A stretch of 64,000 nt of DNA from Callorhinus ursinus. Lineage: Eukaryota > Chordata > Mammalia > Carnivora > Otariidae. How positions within the stretch are numbered: position 1 is the stretch's first letter; each line of letters begins with the position of its first letter. Below the pieces are notes generated by a model. The model was not told the origin of the DNA. It was given only the letters and a program-made list of their open reading frames with translations, and ran no database searches. Position numbers and translations under genes: made by a program. The stretch is from positions 6,322,681 to 6,386,680 of the forward strand of contig NW_020312858.1 of NCBI RefSeq assembly GCF_003265705.1, written 5' to 3'. Positions 1 through 10,609 of the stretch are shown one piece after another.

Positions 1-550
1 GACGTGGATGGAACTGGAGGGTGTTATGCTGAGTGAAATAAGTCAATCAGAGAAAGACGTGTGTCATATGACCTCACTGATATGAGGAATTCTTAATCTC
101 AGGAAACAAACTGAGGTTTGCTGGAGTAGGGGTGGTGTGGGAGGGTTGGGGTGGCTGGGTGGTAGACATTGGGGAGGGTATGTGCTATGGTGAGCGCTGT
201 GAATTGTGCAAGACTGTTGAATCACAGATTTGTACCTTTGAAACAAATAATGCAATATATGTTAAGAAAAAAAAATAGGAAGAAGAAGATAGCAGGAGGG
301 GAAGAATGAAGGGGGGGAAATTGGAGGGGGAGATGAACCATGAGAAATTATGGACTCTGAAAAACAAACTGCAGGTTCTAGAGGGGAGGGGGTGGGGGGA
401 TGGGTAAACCTGGTGATGGGTATTAAAGAGGGCACATTCTGCATTGGGCACTGGGTGTTATGCACAAACAATCATGGAACACTACATCAAGAACTAATGA
501 TGTAATGTATGGTGATTAACATAACAATAAAAAATTTTAAAGAAAAAAAA
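1..550 (+). mobile_element. LINE-1 3' end, cut by window start
   Basis: Retrotransposon 3' terminus. It holds the last ORF2 codons, then the carnivore-type L1 3' UTR with its G-rich block (about 380-405), a trinucleotide-like GAA stretch, and an A-rich tail ending near 550. It matches, in opposite orientation, the 3' UTRs at 2350-2839, 35396-35867, 47483-47941 and 56933-57130. The 5' part and upstream target duplication lie outside the window, so insertion age and length cannot be judged. Confidence 0.93.
2..85 (+). pseudogene. L1 ORF2 C-terminal fragment
   Basis: The frame starting at base 2 reads [18 protein letters not shown] and ends in MTSLI-stop at 83-85. This is the invariant C-terminus of ORF2p, the endonuclease/reverse transcriptase of L1. 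The same ending occurs on the minus strand at 2840, 35868 and 47942. Only about 27 codons are inside the window; whether the upstream ORF is intact is unknown. Confidence 0.9.
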
Positions 551-552
551 GG

Positions 553-2117
553 TTTTGTGTTCAGTAAACATACAGGGTCCCCTAAAGGGATATCAGTGGA
601 TAAAGCCCTTGAAAACTTATACCTTAGTAAGAATTAGTGAAGGGGCAGTTTATGCTAACCTGATAGAGGACAGTCAGCTTTGCAAGCTTCCAAGCTTGCA
701 AGGTGATGTTCTTAGTCCAGGCGTTTTAAAATTCTGCATTGTGATGCCCTACAGATGGGGCCACCATGTTTGTTTATGCCCTGAACCCTTCTAGGAGGAG
801 GAGCCATCCCCATGGACTACAATGTGAATGGCATCTCCTAAAGTTATGCATTGTGTAACCTGCACAACTGTCTATGGAGGGTCTATGTCAAGGATTCCCA
901 AAAGTTGATTTTGTTAGGAGAGTAGGGATGCAGGCAAGGAGTTGTAGCTACCGGTTCTGATTTGCCTTCAGATAAGCCCTGTGGTATGAAGTGAGGTTCT
1001 GTGGAAGCTTTTCTTTAAGGATAAAGAGAGCCATAAGCTGGTACCCTATTCAACCTCCCCTCTGTACAGCCGGGGAGCTAATGCTACATTGTGAGAATGG
1101 CGCAGAGCTGGCGCCAGAACCCAAGATTCTTTGGCCTGGAGGGTGGTGAGTAGGACAGGCACGTATGTCTCGCTCCCCACCTGTCAGTGCCAGGGCAGAA
1201 AGGCTCTGGCCAGGGCAGCCTCCCAGGAAGGACCACCCTGCTGCAGGCAGAGCCTTTGGCTCCCCTCTGGAGAAGCTCCGTGGTCCCTGCCAACCAACAG
1301 TCTCTGGAATCGAGTCTGTCCTTCAGCCCTGGGAGCAGCTCCCTGAGTCCTGCCTAGGCTCGAGCCCGCGTCTCAGACAGTGGATTTGCCCATCAAGGCC
1401 CGGGAGAGGCTTTGAAGAATCCACTTCCCCTTTTCCTGCTGAGTTATAAGAAATGGAGAAGAGTCCTAAGAGCCAGGAAGGCAGGCTGAGGCAGCCCTAG
1501 GAGGAAAAAGAGAGTGAGAGCCAGGGCAGGGGTGGGTGGGATGGGGCTGCTACCTCCCACCACCTCTTTCTCTGACCTTGGTGCTGCGAGCACCTCTGGA
1601 AGCAGGGGCCTGAGCCGGGCCTGTGGTCAGCCTGCCAGCCATGGGGCACCTCCCAGCCTGCCTGTGGGTCTGGTTCCCTCGCCCCAGGGTCTCCTGGGAA
1701 AGCAAGATGAGGCGGGCCTGCCTGGAGCACTTTCTGGCAGCAATGACTTCAGGGCTCGTCCCCAAAATAAATGCACCACAGACAAGACAATGTGGTCAGG
1801 GGCTGAGGATTTACTGTAAACACCAGCCTGGGGCTTCCTATTTCTGTTCCTATGACTCCCTGGGGGGCAGGTGCTGCCAATCCCTTCCCAGTGCTTTCTC
1901 TTCTCACTGCCGCGTGCAAGCAAAAAATCTTGGCTCGGGCATCCCTCATCACGCTGCCTCAGAGACCCCTTTGGGGATTTGGACAGGGACCCTACCTCCC
2001 AAGGTGCACTTAGACTCAGGGTCTGACCTGACTTTCTCCAAGAGAGGGGTGTTAGGTACTGTGGTGTGTATTCACACATTCTTCTATGCAAGCCTCACGA
2101 TGAGTCCAAAGCATGAG
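553..2117. other. No recognised repeat or gene
   Basis: Unique-looking DNA. Open frames of 70-180 codons occur in the GC-rich part (1100-2170) on both strands, but they overlap each other, lack recognisable domains and show no splice-bounded or conserved pattern. One perfect short inverted repeat lies at 680-701. Confidence 0.5.
680..701. repeat. Perfect 10-bp inverted repeat, 2-nt spacer
   Basis: Arms ttgcaagctt and aagcttgcaa are exact reverse complements separated by cc. Each arm contains a HindIII-type AAGCTT. It could form a small hairpin or cruciform or be a dimer-binding site; nothing nearby shows a function. Confidence 0.8.
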
Positions 2118-2349
2118 TTCAAAAAGAGTAACATCTATTATGCACTTCATGTATACCGGGCACTGTCTTAATGGCTCTCCATGTTTTATTGCACATAGTC
2201 CATCCCAAAGTCATAGGATGTAGATCTTATTCCTATACCCATTTTATGGATGAGAAAATCAAGACAAAAGCATAAAGGAACTTGCCCAAGGGCATCCCAT
2301 CAGTAACCCCAAAGTTCAACCCGGGCAGCCTGGCCCCAGACCCACATTC
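2118..2349 (-). repeat. MIR SINE, left part, split by an L1
   Basis: Reverse-orientation MIR. The run cattttatggatgagaaaat, then cttgcccaagg and a gttcaacccgggcagcctgg-like end, matches the tRNA-derived MIR core. It is interrupted at 2350 by an L1 and resumes at 3437 with the complementary MIR end (ttaactcctacactgtgc). Confidence 0.8.
2337..2349. repeat. Target-site duplication, left copy
   Basis: cagacccacattc, repeated exactly at 3424-3436 on the other side of the minus-strand L1. This is a 13-bp target-primed reverse transcription signature. Confidence 0.9.
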
Positions 2350-3423
2350 ATTTTTTTTTTAATTATGTTACGTTAATCACCATACATTACATCATTAGTT
2401 TTGGATGTAGTGTTCCATGATTCATTGTTTGTGCATAACACCCAGTGCTCCACGCAGAATGTGCCCTCTTTAATACCCATCACCAGACTAACCCACCCCC
2501 CCAACCCCTCCCCTCTAGAACCCTCAGTTTGTTTTTCAGAGTCCATCGTCTCTCATGGTTCATCTCCCCCTCCAATTTTCCCCCTTCATTCTTCCTCTCC
2601 GATTTCCTCCCCTTCATTCTTCCCCTCCTGCTATCTTCTTCTTCTTCTTCTTTTTTTTTTTTTTACATATAATGTATTATTTGTTTCAGAGGTACAGGTC
2701 TGTGATTCAACAGTCTTACACAATTCACAGCGCTCACCATAGCACATACCCTCCCCAATGTCTATCACCCAGCCACCCCCTCCCTCCCACCCCCACCACT
2801 CCAGCAACCCTCAGTTTGTTTCCTGAGATTAAGAATTCCTCATATCAGTGAGGTCATATGATACATGTCTTTCTCTGATTGACTTATTTCACTCAGCATA
2901 ACACCCTCCAGTTCCATCCATGTCGTTGCAAATGGCAAGACCTCATTCCTTTTGATGGCTGCGTAATATTCCATTGTGTATATATACCACTTCTTCTTTA
3001 TCCATTCATCTGTCGTTGGACATCTTGGCTCTTCCCACAGTTTGGCTATTGGGGACATTGCTGCTATAAACATTGGGGTGCACGTACCCCTTCGGATCCC
3101 TACATTTGTATCTTTGGGGTAAATACCCAGTAATGCAATTGCTGGATCGTAGGGTAGCTCTATTTTCAACTGTTTGAGGAACCTCCATACTGTTTTCCAG
3201 AGGGGTTGCACCAGCTTGCATTCCCACCAGCAGTGTAGGAGGGTTCCCCTTTCTCCGCATCCCCGCCAACATCTGTCGTTTCCTGACTTGTTAATTTTAG
3301 CCATTCTGACTGGTGTGAGGTGATGTCTCATTGAAGTTTTGATTTGGATTTCCTTGATGCCGAGCGATGTGGAGCACTTTTTCATGTGTCTGTTGGCCAT
3401 TTGGATGTCTTCTGTGGAACAAT
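2350..3423 (-). mobile_element. 5'-truncated LINE-1 inserted in a MIR
   Basis: Minus-strand L1 starting with a T-run (the antisense poly-A tail). The 3' UTR follows to about 2839, then ORF2 C-terminal codons to the truncation point near 3420. Perfect 13-bp target duplications flank it, and it splits an ancient MIR, so it is clearly younger than the MIR. It has no promoter, ORF1, endonuclease or RT core and cannot mobilise itself. Confidence 0.95.
2840..3421 (-). pseudogene. L1 ORF2 C-terminal fragment (about 193 codons)
   Basis: Open frame encoding the C-terminal end of ORF2p. It begins inside [14 protein letters not shown] and contains the Cys-rich knuckle CX3CX7HX4C ([19 protein letters not shown]), then [13 protein letters not shown] and the MTSLI terminus. 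In intact L1 this region aids RNA/nucleic-acid binding. Endonuclease and RT domains are absent, so it is a dead fragment. The lack of stops reflects a recent insertion rather than selection. The opposite-strand frames are shadows. Confidence 0.93.
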
Positions 3424-3436
3424 CAGACCCACATTC
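3424..3436. repeat. Target-site duplication, right copy
   Basis: cagacccacattc, identical to 2337-2349. Confidence 0.9.
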
Positions 3437-3458
3437 TTAACTCCTACACTGTGCAGGG
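3437..3458 (-). repeat. MIR SINE, right part
   Basis: ttaactcctacactgtgc continues the MIR broken at 2349; this is the end carrying the reverse complement of the MIR 5' head. Confidence 0.7.
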
Positions 3459-3464
3459 AGGATG

Positions 3465-3592
3465 GTAACACCCTTGTTCTACAGATGGAGGAAAAGTTGT
3501 GTGGGGAGAAGTAAAATCATTTGTTGAAGGGCATGCCATGCACAGGAACGGGTAGGAAGGGTGGATTTGAATCCAAGTTCAGGGGACTCCAA
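3465..3592 (-). repeat. Second MIR fragment
   Basis: ttgttctacagatggaggaaa, followed by a degenerate gaagggcatgcc and tttgaatccaagttcag, matches an antisense MIR core and tRNA-like part. It lies directly beside the first MIR. Confidence 0.6.
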
Positions 3593-3599
3593 GGGTCCT

Positions 3600-4470
3600 C
3601 CCACTGCACTGGGGCACCTCCCAGTGGTTCAGAGGCGGTTCAACAGCAAGTCAGTGAAGCTTCTCTTCTGAGCCCTCCCCAGCTTCTGGGCAGCCCCTGC
3701 CTCCCATTTTCTATACTTAGCAGCCAATCTGTTGACATTCGTGCACACCCTCACGGAGCCTTCTAGTTTGAGTAAGTTTGCTGTTTCCGAAGGGACATGG
3801 CCCCTGCCTCTGAGAGGTTGCCCTAGTTGTGGTCTTTCCTGTCTCTACATTCTCTGGTGATTCCAACGCATATTTTCCTCAGAGTTCTTGCAGTCTGGAG
3901 TGGGCATGTTGCATTTGTAAACTGACTCCTGCCAGGAAATCTCACTGTGAGCTCAGATGGTGTCCGGCCCACTCTGGAAATGGGCATTTATCCCATCCCA
4001 TTCAGCGCGGCTGCTATAGAATCGAAAACTATGAAGCCAGGCATGTGCTTCCTTCTAAGGAGGGCTTGATGGGTTGCAGAGAGGGAAAGAAGAGACAGTG
4101 GTCTGAGTGGATACCCAGAGCAGAAGTGAAATGCTGGGTCATTTCTTTTGAGCAGATCTGCCGAGGCCAAGCAGGAGTCAGACCTGCTCGTCCTAGGCAT
4201 TCAGCAGGATGCCGGGGTGGGCTGATAGTGTGCTGCTTTCTGCAGATAAGAGAATCGTGGCATCTCATTGCTTTGCCTTGGCTACTAAGATGCTCATAAA
4301 CCAAATCTGTACTTAGTTGTTCTAACTTTTATAAGAAAAAAAGTGCTTGAAATACTTCTCCTCTCTTCACCCTCTACATCCTTGTTTTTATCTTTTGTTT
4401 TGGGTAGGTCTTCCAAAAAACTTTTATTTTATCTGAGCTCTTATCACAAATCACCTGGGATTCAGAGTCA
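3600..4470. other. No recognised feature
   Basis: Unique-looking sequence. A 156-codon frame (3829-4299, +) and antisense frames are present, but none has a recognisable domain. Confidence 0.45.
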
Positions 4471-4479
4471 GGTAAAGTA

Positions 4480-4735
4480 AAGTACCGCATGATTCTGCTT
4501 ATATGAGTCAGCTTTATAGTCGCCAAGGATAGAGTGGTGTTTGCCAGGGGCTGGAATGGAGGGCTGTCCATCAATGGATACAGAATTTCAGTTTTCTAAG
4601 ATGGGTCCATTTGAGAGATCCGCTCTACAACATTGTACCTGTAGACAACAGTCCTATGTTGCACATTTAGAACTCTGTCAGGAGGGTTGATCCTAGGATA
4701 AGTGTCCTTACCACAACAAGTAAAACAAGGAGAAG
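4480..4735 (+). repeat. Old L1M 3' UTR fragment
   Basis: The order atgattctgcttatatgag, tttgccaggggctggaatg, tacagaatttcagttt and cttaccacaacaagtaaaac follows the 3' UTR of old mammalian L1M elements, ending in a decayed A-rich tail. Confidence 0.7.
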
Positions 4736-4739
4736 GCGC

Positions 4740-5105
4740 CCATGTGCACACATTCACCCGCGTGTGTGCACACGCAGTCTTGCTAGTGGGCCCAGCTAGG
4801 TCTAAGTGCTGTGGACACAAAGATAGAGCAAGGAGCACGTCTGGGTGGTGGGGCAGGGAGGCGGGGGACTTGGCTCTTTTAGTTGGGGGTCACCGGGGAA
4901 GCCTTCTTGGCTGGGAGGTGAGCAGATGTCTGAACAAACAAGCTACAGTCATGTGATCATGGAGGTCCCCGTAATGTTTACAACAGCCTAGGGAGCATTA
5001 ACACCATCAGTAGCTTTAAAAAATGACTTTCTTTTAATAGAGGAGGAGTCTGAGGCCAGACCAGGTCTGGCATCCAGGACTGTGTGATGTCCCCCAGAGC
5101 AGAAC
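4740..5105. other. No recognised feature
   Basis: Unique-looking DNA between an L1M tail and a MIR, with a short CA/TG-rich patch near 4745-4775. Confidence 0.4.
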
Positions 5106-5109
5106 ACAT

Positions 5110-5335
5110 CATGGTTCCATGTGAAGGATCTGGGTTTTGCCGTCCAGCTCCCCTGCTCCCTTGCTCCCCCACTCCCTCGCTGGATGAACTTGAGCAAGTT
5201 GGGACCTCTCCGTGTCTTAGTTTCTTCTTCTGTAAGATGGGGATTGACACAGTCCCTGCCTTGTTGAAATGTGATGACAATGAAATGGTTGGCTCAGTGC
5301 CTGGCCCTAGGCTGGGACCCAGTGAATAGAAGCAG
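5110..5335 (+). repeat. MIR SINE
   Basis: Sense MIR: gaacttgagcaagttgggac, then ttagtttcttcttctgtaag, gatggggat and ggctcagtgcctggcc are the core and LINE-related tail in the correct order. Confidence 0.75.
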
Positions 5336-5339
5336 TTAC

Positions 5340-6610
5340 ACAATACTGCCTATGATCCGTCAAAGGAGATGGGGACAGACCCCTAAGCCACCTGGCGGAC
5401 AAAAGCGAAGTCTGATGACTTGCTTGTGGGGAACTCGCTGACCTCCTTCATCTGTGCCAAGGGCTCAGGGAGACTTACTCTGCAGCAAAGGAGGATTTTC
5501 CTGTGTGCTCGGGTAGGCAGTCTTGGGATGCGGGCTGGGATTCCTCCTCTAGCTCCCTTGGGTCTCTGTTGGTGGGGACTGATGCTGCTGTCGTGCCCTT
5601 TGGAGGTGGTCTGAGGGGGCCATTGAAGTTGCCCAGTGAGGGGGGAGGGAGAATTGCCCAAAACCACGTAGCAATTTGCCTTCCCTAAAAATTGTGCTGC
5701 TGAACACCTGAGTCCTGCCCCTCTCCCCACCCTCCCCAGCCGGCCCCTTTCTTCAAGAACACAGAGGGGAATGCGCTGGGGTGACAGAGCTCCTCAGGGC
5801 CGTGATGAATGGACTATAGCTTTGGCCCTGAATGGCAATGTGGGCTCCTGGGAGCATGCACATGGAGCATGAGTTTTGCTCCACATAGAGGCCTCCATGG
5901 TCTCCCCTCCTGCTAATATGAGGCTGGCTCTCAGACATCATCACTTTACCATGATAAGGCCACAGCCCCCAGCTGTAAGGAAGAGACAGCACAGGAGGGG
6001 TTCCTTGGCCCACTGCAGGGGCAGGGAGGGTGACCCACTCAGCCTGGCTTCTTTGGGACTTCCCTGCTTTTAGCACTGGAAGTCCCACGCAAATTGGGGT
6101 AGTTGGTTACTCTGGAAGCAGGGCTGATAGTCTGAATGACCTTCGTGTCTTTGGAAAACAATGCTGACCATCAGGCCCTACTCTGACCTCCTGAGGAGGA
6201 ATCTCTGGGAGCGGAATCCCGGAATCCGTGTCGTTCACAAGTTCCCCTGTGGTTCTAAGGGAGCCGGTTCTCTGTCAGGCCAAATGGTGGGTGGGAGCAA
6301 CCCCGAAGCCCTCACCAGTCACGGTGAGTGTCCTGCCCGGAGGAGATGGCCAAAATGTATCCCCAGGATGGACCTTCCTAAGGGAGGAGAGGGGAGGAGG
6401 TGGTGGGAAGGAGCTCTGAACTCCTCTTACTCTGAGACTGAGGACTGGTGGGGGGTGGTGAGGGGTGGGGAGGTGGCCCATCCAGCTCCTGTCACCAGAT
6501 AATCATTAGGGGACAAGTAATGGGGTTTTGTCTTCCTTCTCTATGGACATCTGTAGCTTTCTAAAAGGAGCTCGCTCTGATAGCCGCCTCAAGAAAGAGC
6601 AGGGCTGATT
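5340..6610. other. No recognised feature
   Basis: GC-moderate unique-looking DNA with overlapping short open frames on both strands; none is recognisable. Purine-rich G tracts occur at 6380-6475. Confidence 0.45.
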
Positions 6611-6614
6611 TGGA

Positions 6615-6790
6615 GTTTATTCATTCATTTGTTCATGCATGTGTGAACGCACACTGTCCTTACCCCTTCAGGCATTTATTGGACAGCTGTTAGGTGCCAG
6701 TGTTGGTCCTGGTGGCAAGATACCATGGTGACTGAGGCCAACTAAGGGCCTCCCTTGGTGGAGTTTCAATTCTGGTGGGGGTCTGTGTAG
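6615..6790 (-). repeat. L2 LINE 3' end
   Basis: ttcattcatttgttcatgca, then ggcatttattggacagctgt, taggtgccagtgttggtcct and ggagtttcaattctggtggg follow the antisense L2 3' terminus. Confidence 0.65.
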
Positions 6791-6799
6791 CAACGGAAA

Positions 6800-7535
6800 G
6801 ATCAGAAACTGAAGAGAGCACACGTTTCCCAAATCTGCTCTACCCTTCCCCACCCTACCTGGGGCTCCAGGAGGTCGGCAGTCAGCTCCCAAGGCTACCA
6901 CCCCTCCTCTGCTGTTCCCATGGGCCAATGGGCGGCCTGGTCAGGGGATCAGAGGGATCACTGATGCCCTGGGTTGCTCCCTGCAGGGCCTCTGAGGAAT
7001 GGCTGCCTCCCTCCAGCTTGGCTCCTGCCCAGTGGTCCTCTCTTCCAGCCACAGCTGTCCCCAGCTACCCTGTGGGCTGGGGACATAGTGGCCCCTCAGG
7101 GGTTCTAGCCCCAGGACGCTGCACCAGTCTTCTGGGGCTCCTGACCCTGGCTCCCAGCGCTGGGCATGCCCCTTTAATACACACTCCTCAGTTACCCACA
7201 TTGAGGGGGCCATCTCTTTCTTTCCGGGACCTTCACCAACACAACCCTGAAGTGCATCCGCATTCTCAAAAATAACAACTCAGTTCTGCAGACAAGAGTA
7301 TCGTTGATTTTTAAAGACACTTCTCACACCTAAAAGGAACATCACATTTATTATTGTGCCAGGGAGGAGGGTTTTATGCAACACTATGTTGACTATGAAG
7401 AAGTGGAAATGGCGAACAAATGGGAAAAGCCATCTTACGTGTAATAAAATAAGTTACAAGTAAATGAGCATGAGATCTCCCTTCTGCTCTCTTAAACCCT
7501 CCTGCAGAGGTGTAAGTGAATCATTTAGGGAAATG
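6800..7535. other. No recognised feature
   Basis: Unique-looking DNA, GC-rich to about 7280 and then AT-rich. A 166-codon frame (6775-7275, +) is Pro/Ser/Leu-rich and lacks any recognisable domain. Confidence 0.4.
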
Positions 7536-7539
7536 TACC

Positions 7540-8060
7540 GAGAGCTTTAAAAATTGTATTCTTATGGATCAAACAGTACTTTTGTTAAGAGTTTCCACTT
7601 AAGGAAATAGTCAGAAACATAAAGATTTATGGGCAGAGATATTCATCATAGGATTATCTAATAGTGATAAATTGTGAGAATATATTCATATTCTACAAAA
7701 GAAAGTTGACTGAAGAAATCATGCTGCTTCTGGAAGGACATAGTCTCCGGCAAGAACTCCTCTGGCTCACATTTTGTCACGGTGCTAACTGCTTTGTGTG
7801 TGCGGACCCTCCTAATCCTCCCAGTGGAAGCCGTGTGAGCCAGAAGGCCCTCGCAAGTGCTTGCTCAGGGAATGTGAGCTTTCATGGATTTTGAAAAATT
7901 GTTTTATAGAAAGGCTCTTACGTAACTACTGAGAGAATGATTTTGAAGAATATTGAAATATGCAAAAGTATTCATGGTATAAACTGAAAATAAGAATAGA
8001 CAAAACCAGAATTTAGAATTTAGACATAGAGTAGTCCTCATTATTAAAGCATGAAGGACA
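7540..8060 (+). repeat. Possible old L1M/HAL1-type fragment
   Basis: ttaaggaaatagtcagaaac, aaagatttatgggcagagat and attcatcatagg resemble the decayed ORF2 end of old L1M elements, like the better preserved 39585-40140. Divergence is high. Confidence 0.4.
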
Positions 8061-8255
8061 TACGCTAACATGACGAAAATGTCCGTATCTCGATGCTGTG
8101 ATTGCTGTAGATGGGAATGTTTCTGTTAGTTTTCAAATGATTAAAAATAGATCATTATTAACTTGCTTCTCCCCTCCCCTCCCCAACATAGAGAAGTAAA
8201 TGACAACAAAAACACAAAATGGCCCACAATATCCCACATCCTAGGTATCTTTTGT

Positions 8256-8292
8256 ACACACACACACACACACACACGCACGCACACACACA
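8256..8292. repeat. (CA)n microsatellite
   Basis: About 18 CA units, with CG interruptions at 8278-8283. Confidence 0.95.
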
Positions 8293-8484
8293 GTGACATA
8301 TAAGCCTAGTTCTCAGTTTAAAACTGTACAAAAAGGTACAAAAACAAAACTGAAAGTCTTCCTTCTCATCCACAAGCCTCCCAAATGAAACCACTGATAA
8401 TAAATCCTTTTGATTCATTGCAGGGTACATGCATATGCCAGCAGATCCAAGTTCTCTTCAAATAAGCTTGTATTGATTTTACAA

Positions 8485-9490
8485 TCAGAAAATTGTAGCA
8501 TGCACGTATTTGAAATGTGGGCATTTTTACTGTCAGTCCCTCGAGTGGCAGACTGGGGTCCTGACCTGATTTAGAGGATGGGGAGGTTAGGCACCCCCTT
8601 GGAGGGGGACCCAGAATGAATGTAATGGTCCTTGGCTTGGGATCTTTAGATCTTGGGTGGGCTCTGGAATTAGCACATCTCCTTGGTCCTCAGTTTCCCC
8701 ATCAGAGGAATGGTACACATACGGTACTGACACTTTCCTTTGGAACAATAATCAGCATTAAGACGCCAGTGTTGATCTCCAAGTTCAAGATTGGTGGTTG
8801 CTGTTGGGTCTTCACGAGCGTTGCTACCAGCCACTTTTTCGTGTTCCAGAAAATTCTGGCTTCGGTTCTTCCCGAGGACCTAGGCACTCTTGACTTCCTT
8901 TCCCTTCTGCTTCCAGCTTCCTCCCCTTTCCTTCAAAGGAACTGAGTACATGTGTTTTCTATTACGTTTTCCTATCTCCCCCTCGCCCTGCTCCAACTTC
9001 CTTAGAATTTGGGTCATTGATTGCATAAAAAACAAAACAAAACAGGGAACCATAGGGTTGAACACTCATATTGGGCAATACATACAATGTTCATAAAATT
9101 AACTGGAAACTCATTCTCTTGATGCAGTTCCCTACTCACTGAACTCATGTGACTTTTGAACAAATCACTCATACTCTTGAAGCTTCCCTTTGTTCTGTGT
9201 GCAGAAAGGGAATGCTCCATTGTCTTTGGTACACAGTGAGCCAGAATGTGTTGGTGCTAGAGAAACTTCCATCTTCTTAGTCCAGAGGATAGATGGAGTG
9301 GGGGGGGTTCACAGCAGCATTTGAAACCAGAGGTCACCGACTTCGTGTGGAGGGTTGAGCCATTTTACCAGAGCGTGTGCCATCAGGGAGCCAGGGTGAA
9401 ATGGCTGCAGGAGTCTGCCCCGAGGTCCCGGGGGGGAGGCAGTACCAAGCTTTCCTCCACGAATCCATGGAGTTCATACTTTTTATTGGG
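8485..9490. other. No confident feature
   Basis: Unique-looking DNA. A MIR-like phrase (ctcagtttccccatcagagg at 8690-8710) may mark a decayed MIR, but its flanks do not support a full call. Confidence 0.4.
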
Positions 9491-9494
9491 TGTG

Positions 9495-9725
9495 TGTACA
9501 CAGCACAGGATTCAAGGTCAGAAAGATTGGGCTGGAGTCCTTGCTCGTTACTCACCTGCTGAACGACCTTAGAAAGTCCTCACATGGCCAGGTTTTAGAG
9601 TCTTCTTCTGTAACATGGGTACAATCTTCCCTTCCTTTCTGGACAGCTGTAATGACAATAAGATGAACTCATTGCAGCAAAAGCACTTTGCAGACACCAC
9701 GATGTTAGGAGAATGTAAGGCATGT
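9495..9725 (+). repeat. MIR SINE
   Basis: caggattcaaggtcagaaag, then ttactcacctgctgaacgac, tcttcttctgtaacatgggt and cagctgtaatgacaataaga match sense MIR from the tRNA-like part into the tail. Confidence 0.7.
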
Positions 9726-9786
9726 TCTGTTTTCGGATATTGGAAAATGAGCCCTATGGTAGTGAGAATAAAAATATCCCCTTCTT

Positions 9787-9904
9787 GGGGCACCTGGCTG
9801 CCTCCGTGCACAGAGCATGGAACTCTTGGTCTTGGGGTCATGAGCTCGAGCCCCACACTGGGGGTAGAGATTACTCAAATAAATAAATAAATAAGCTTTA
9901 AAAA
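9787..9904 (+). mobile_element. Carnivore tRNA-Lys SINE, short old variant
   Basis: Head ggggcacctggctgcctccg, a B-box-like tgagctcgagcccca and the tail aaataaataaataaataag. It lacks the CT-rich middle of the longer SINEs, as expected for an older short SINEC subfamily. RNA polymerase III would read it as a degenerate tRNA gene. Confidence 0.85.
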
Positions 9905-9925
9905 GACCCTTCCCCTCATTTATTT

Positions 9926-10129
9926 ATTATTTATTTTTTTAAAAGATTTTATTTATTTATTTGACAGAGAGAGAGACAGTGAGAGAGGGAACACAAGAAG
10001 GGGAGTGGGAGAGGGAGAAGCAGGCTTCCCGCCGAGCAGGGAGCTTGATGCGGGGCTTGATCCCAGGACCCTGGGATCACGACACGAGCCAAAGGCAGAG
10101 GCCCAAGGACTGAGCCATCCAGGTGCCCC
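9926..10129 (-). mobile_element. Carnivore SINEC
   Basis: Antisense SINE: tttttaaaagattttattta, the GA-rich block (gagagagagacagtgagaga), gcaggcttcccgccgagcag and a final tgagccatccaggtgcccc. Imperfect flanking duplications ctcatttattt (9915-9925) and ttcatttattt (10132-10142) are likely target-site copies. It lies directly beside the SINE at 9787 in opposite orientation. Confidence 0.93.
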
Positions 10130-10179
10130 TCTTCATTTATTTTTTTAATAAACATGATACATGTAAACAGTCTTTGTTA

Positions 10180-10405
10180 TGTACCATGTAGCCTTCTAAG
10201 TACTTGATAAATATTAACACATTAAATTGCCCTAATTACCCAATGAAAAAGATACAACTATTGTCCCTGTTTCACAGATGAGAAAACTATGGCACAGAGA
10301 GAGTAAGTAACTTGCCCAAGGTCACGCAGCTACTGAGGGGCAGGATTGGAACCCAGGCCATCTAGCTCGAGAGCCCATGCTCTTCAACATTTCTCACACT
10401 GTCTT
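10180..10405 (-). repeat. MIR SINE, near full length
   Basis: ccctgtttcacagatgagaa, cagagagagtaagtaacttg, cccaaggtcacgcagctact and ggaacccaggcc are a very well kept antisense MIR. The next element, at 10425, is a sense MIR. Confidence 0.85.
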
Positions 10406-10424
10406 CTTTGCTAGTGGTGTTTGG

Positions 10425-10600
10425 CATAGTAAGGATAACATGAGACTTGGAACGGGCTGCTGGTGGAGCTGAAAGCTGCCCCTTGCCTGTGCGGCCTTGA
10501 GAAGGTTAACTAACCTCTCTGAGCCTTGATGTCCTCATTTACAAAATGGGAATAGATATGCCCACATCATATAATTTTTGCACAGGGTAAATCGAGGCAC
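10425..10600 (+). repeat. MIR SINE
   Basis: agaaggttaactaacctctc, then tgagccttgatgtcctcatt, tacaaaatgggaatagatat and the LINE-like tail follow sense MIR. It forms an opposed pair with 10180-10405. Confidence 0.8.
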
Positions 10601-10609
10601 ACTGGTCCA

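Noticed and set aside
2..85. Host gene exon ending at the window start
   Set aside because: The peptide is the standard L1 ORF2 terminus and is followed by the L1 3' UTR.
1623..2171. 182-codon plus frame
   Set aside because: Overlaps an equally long minus frame, has no domain, runs into a MIR and lacks exon-like conservation evidence.
9787..9870. tRNA gene
   Set aside because: A- and B-box-like words belong to the tRNA-derived head of a SINE; the cloverleaf is degraded and an A-rich SINE tail follows.
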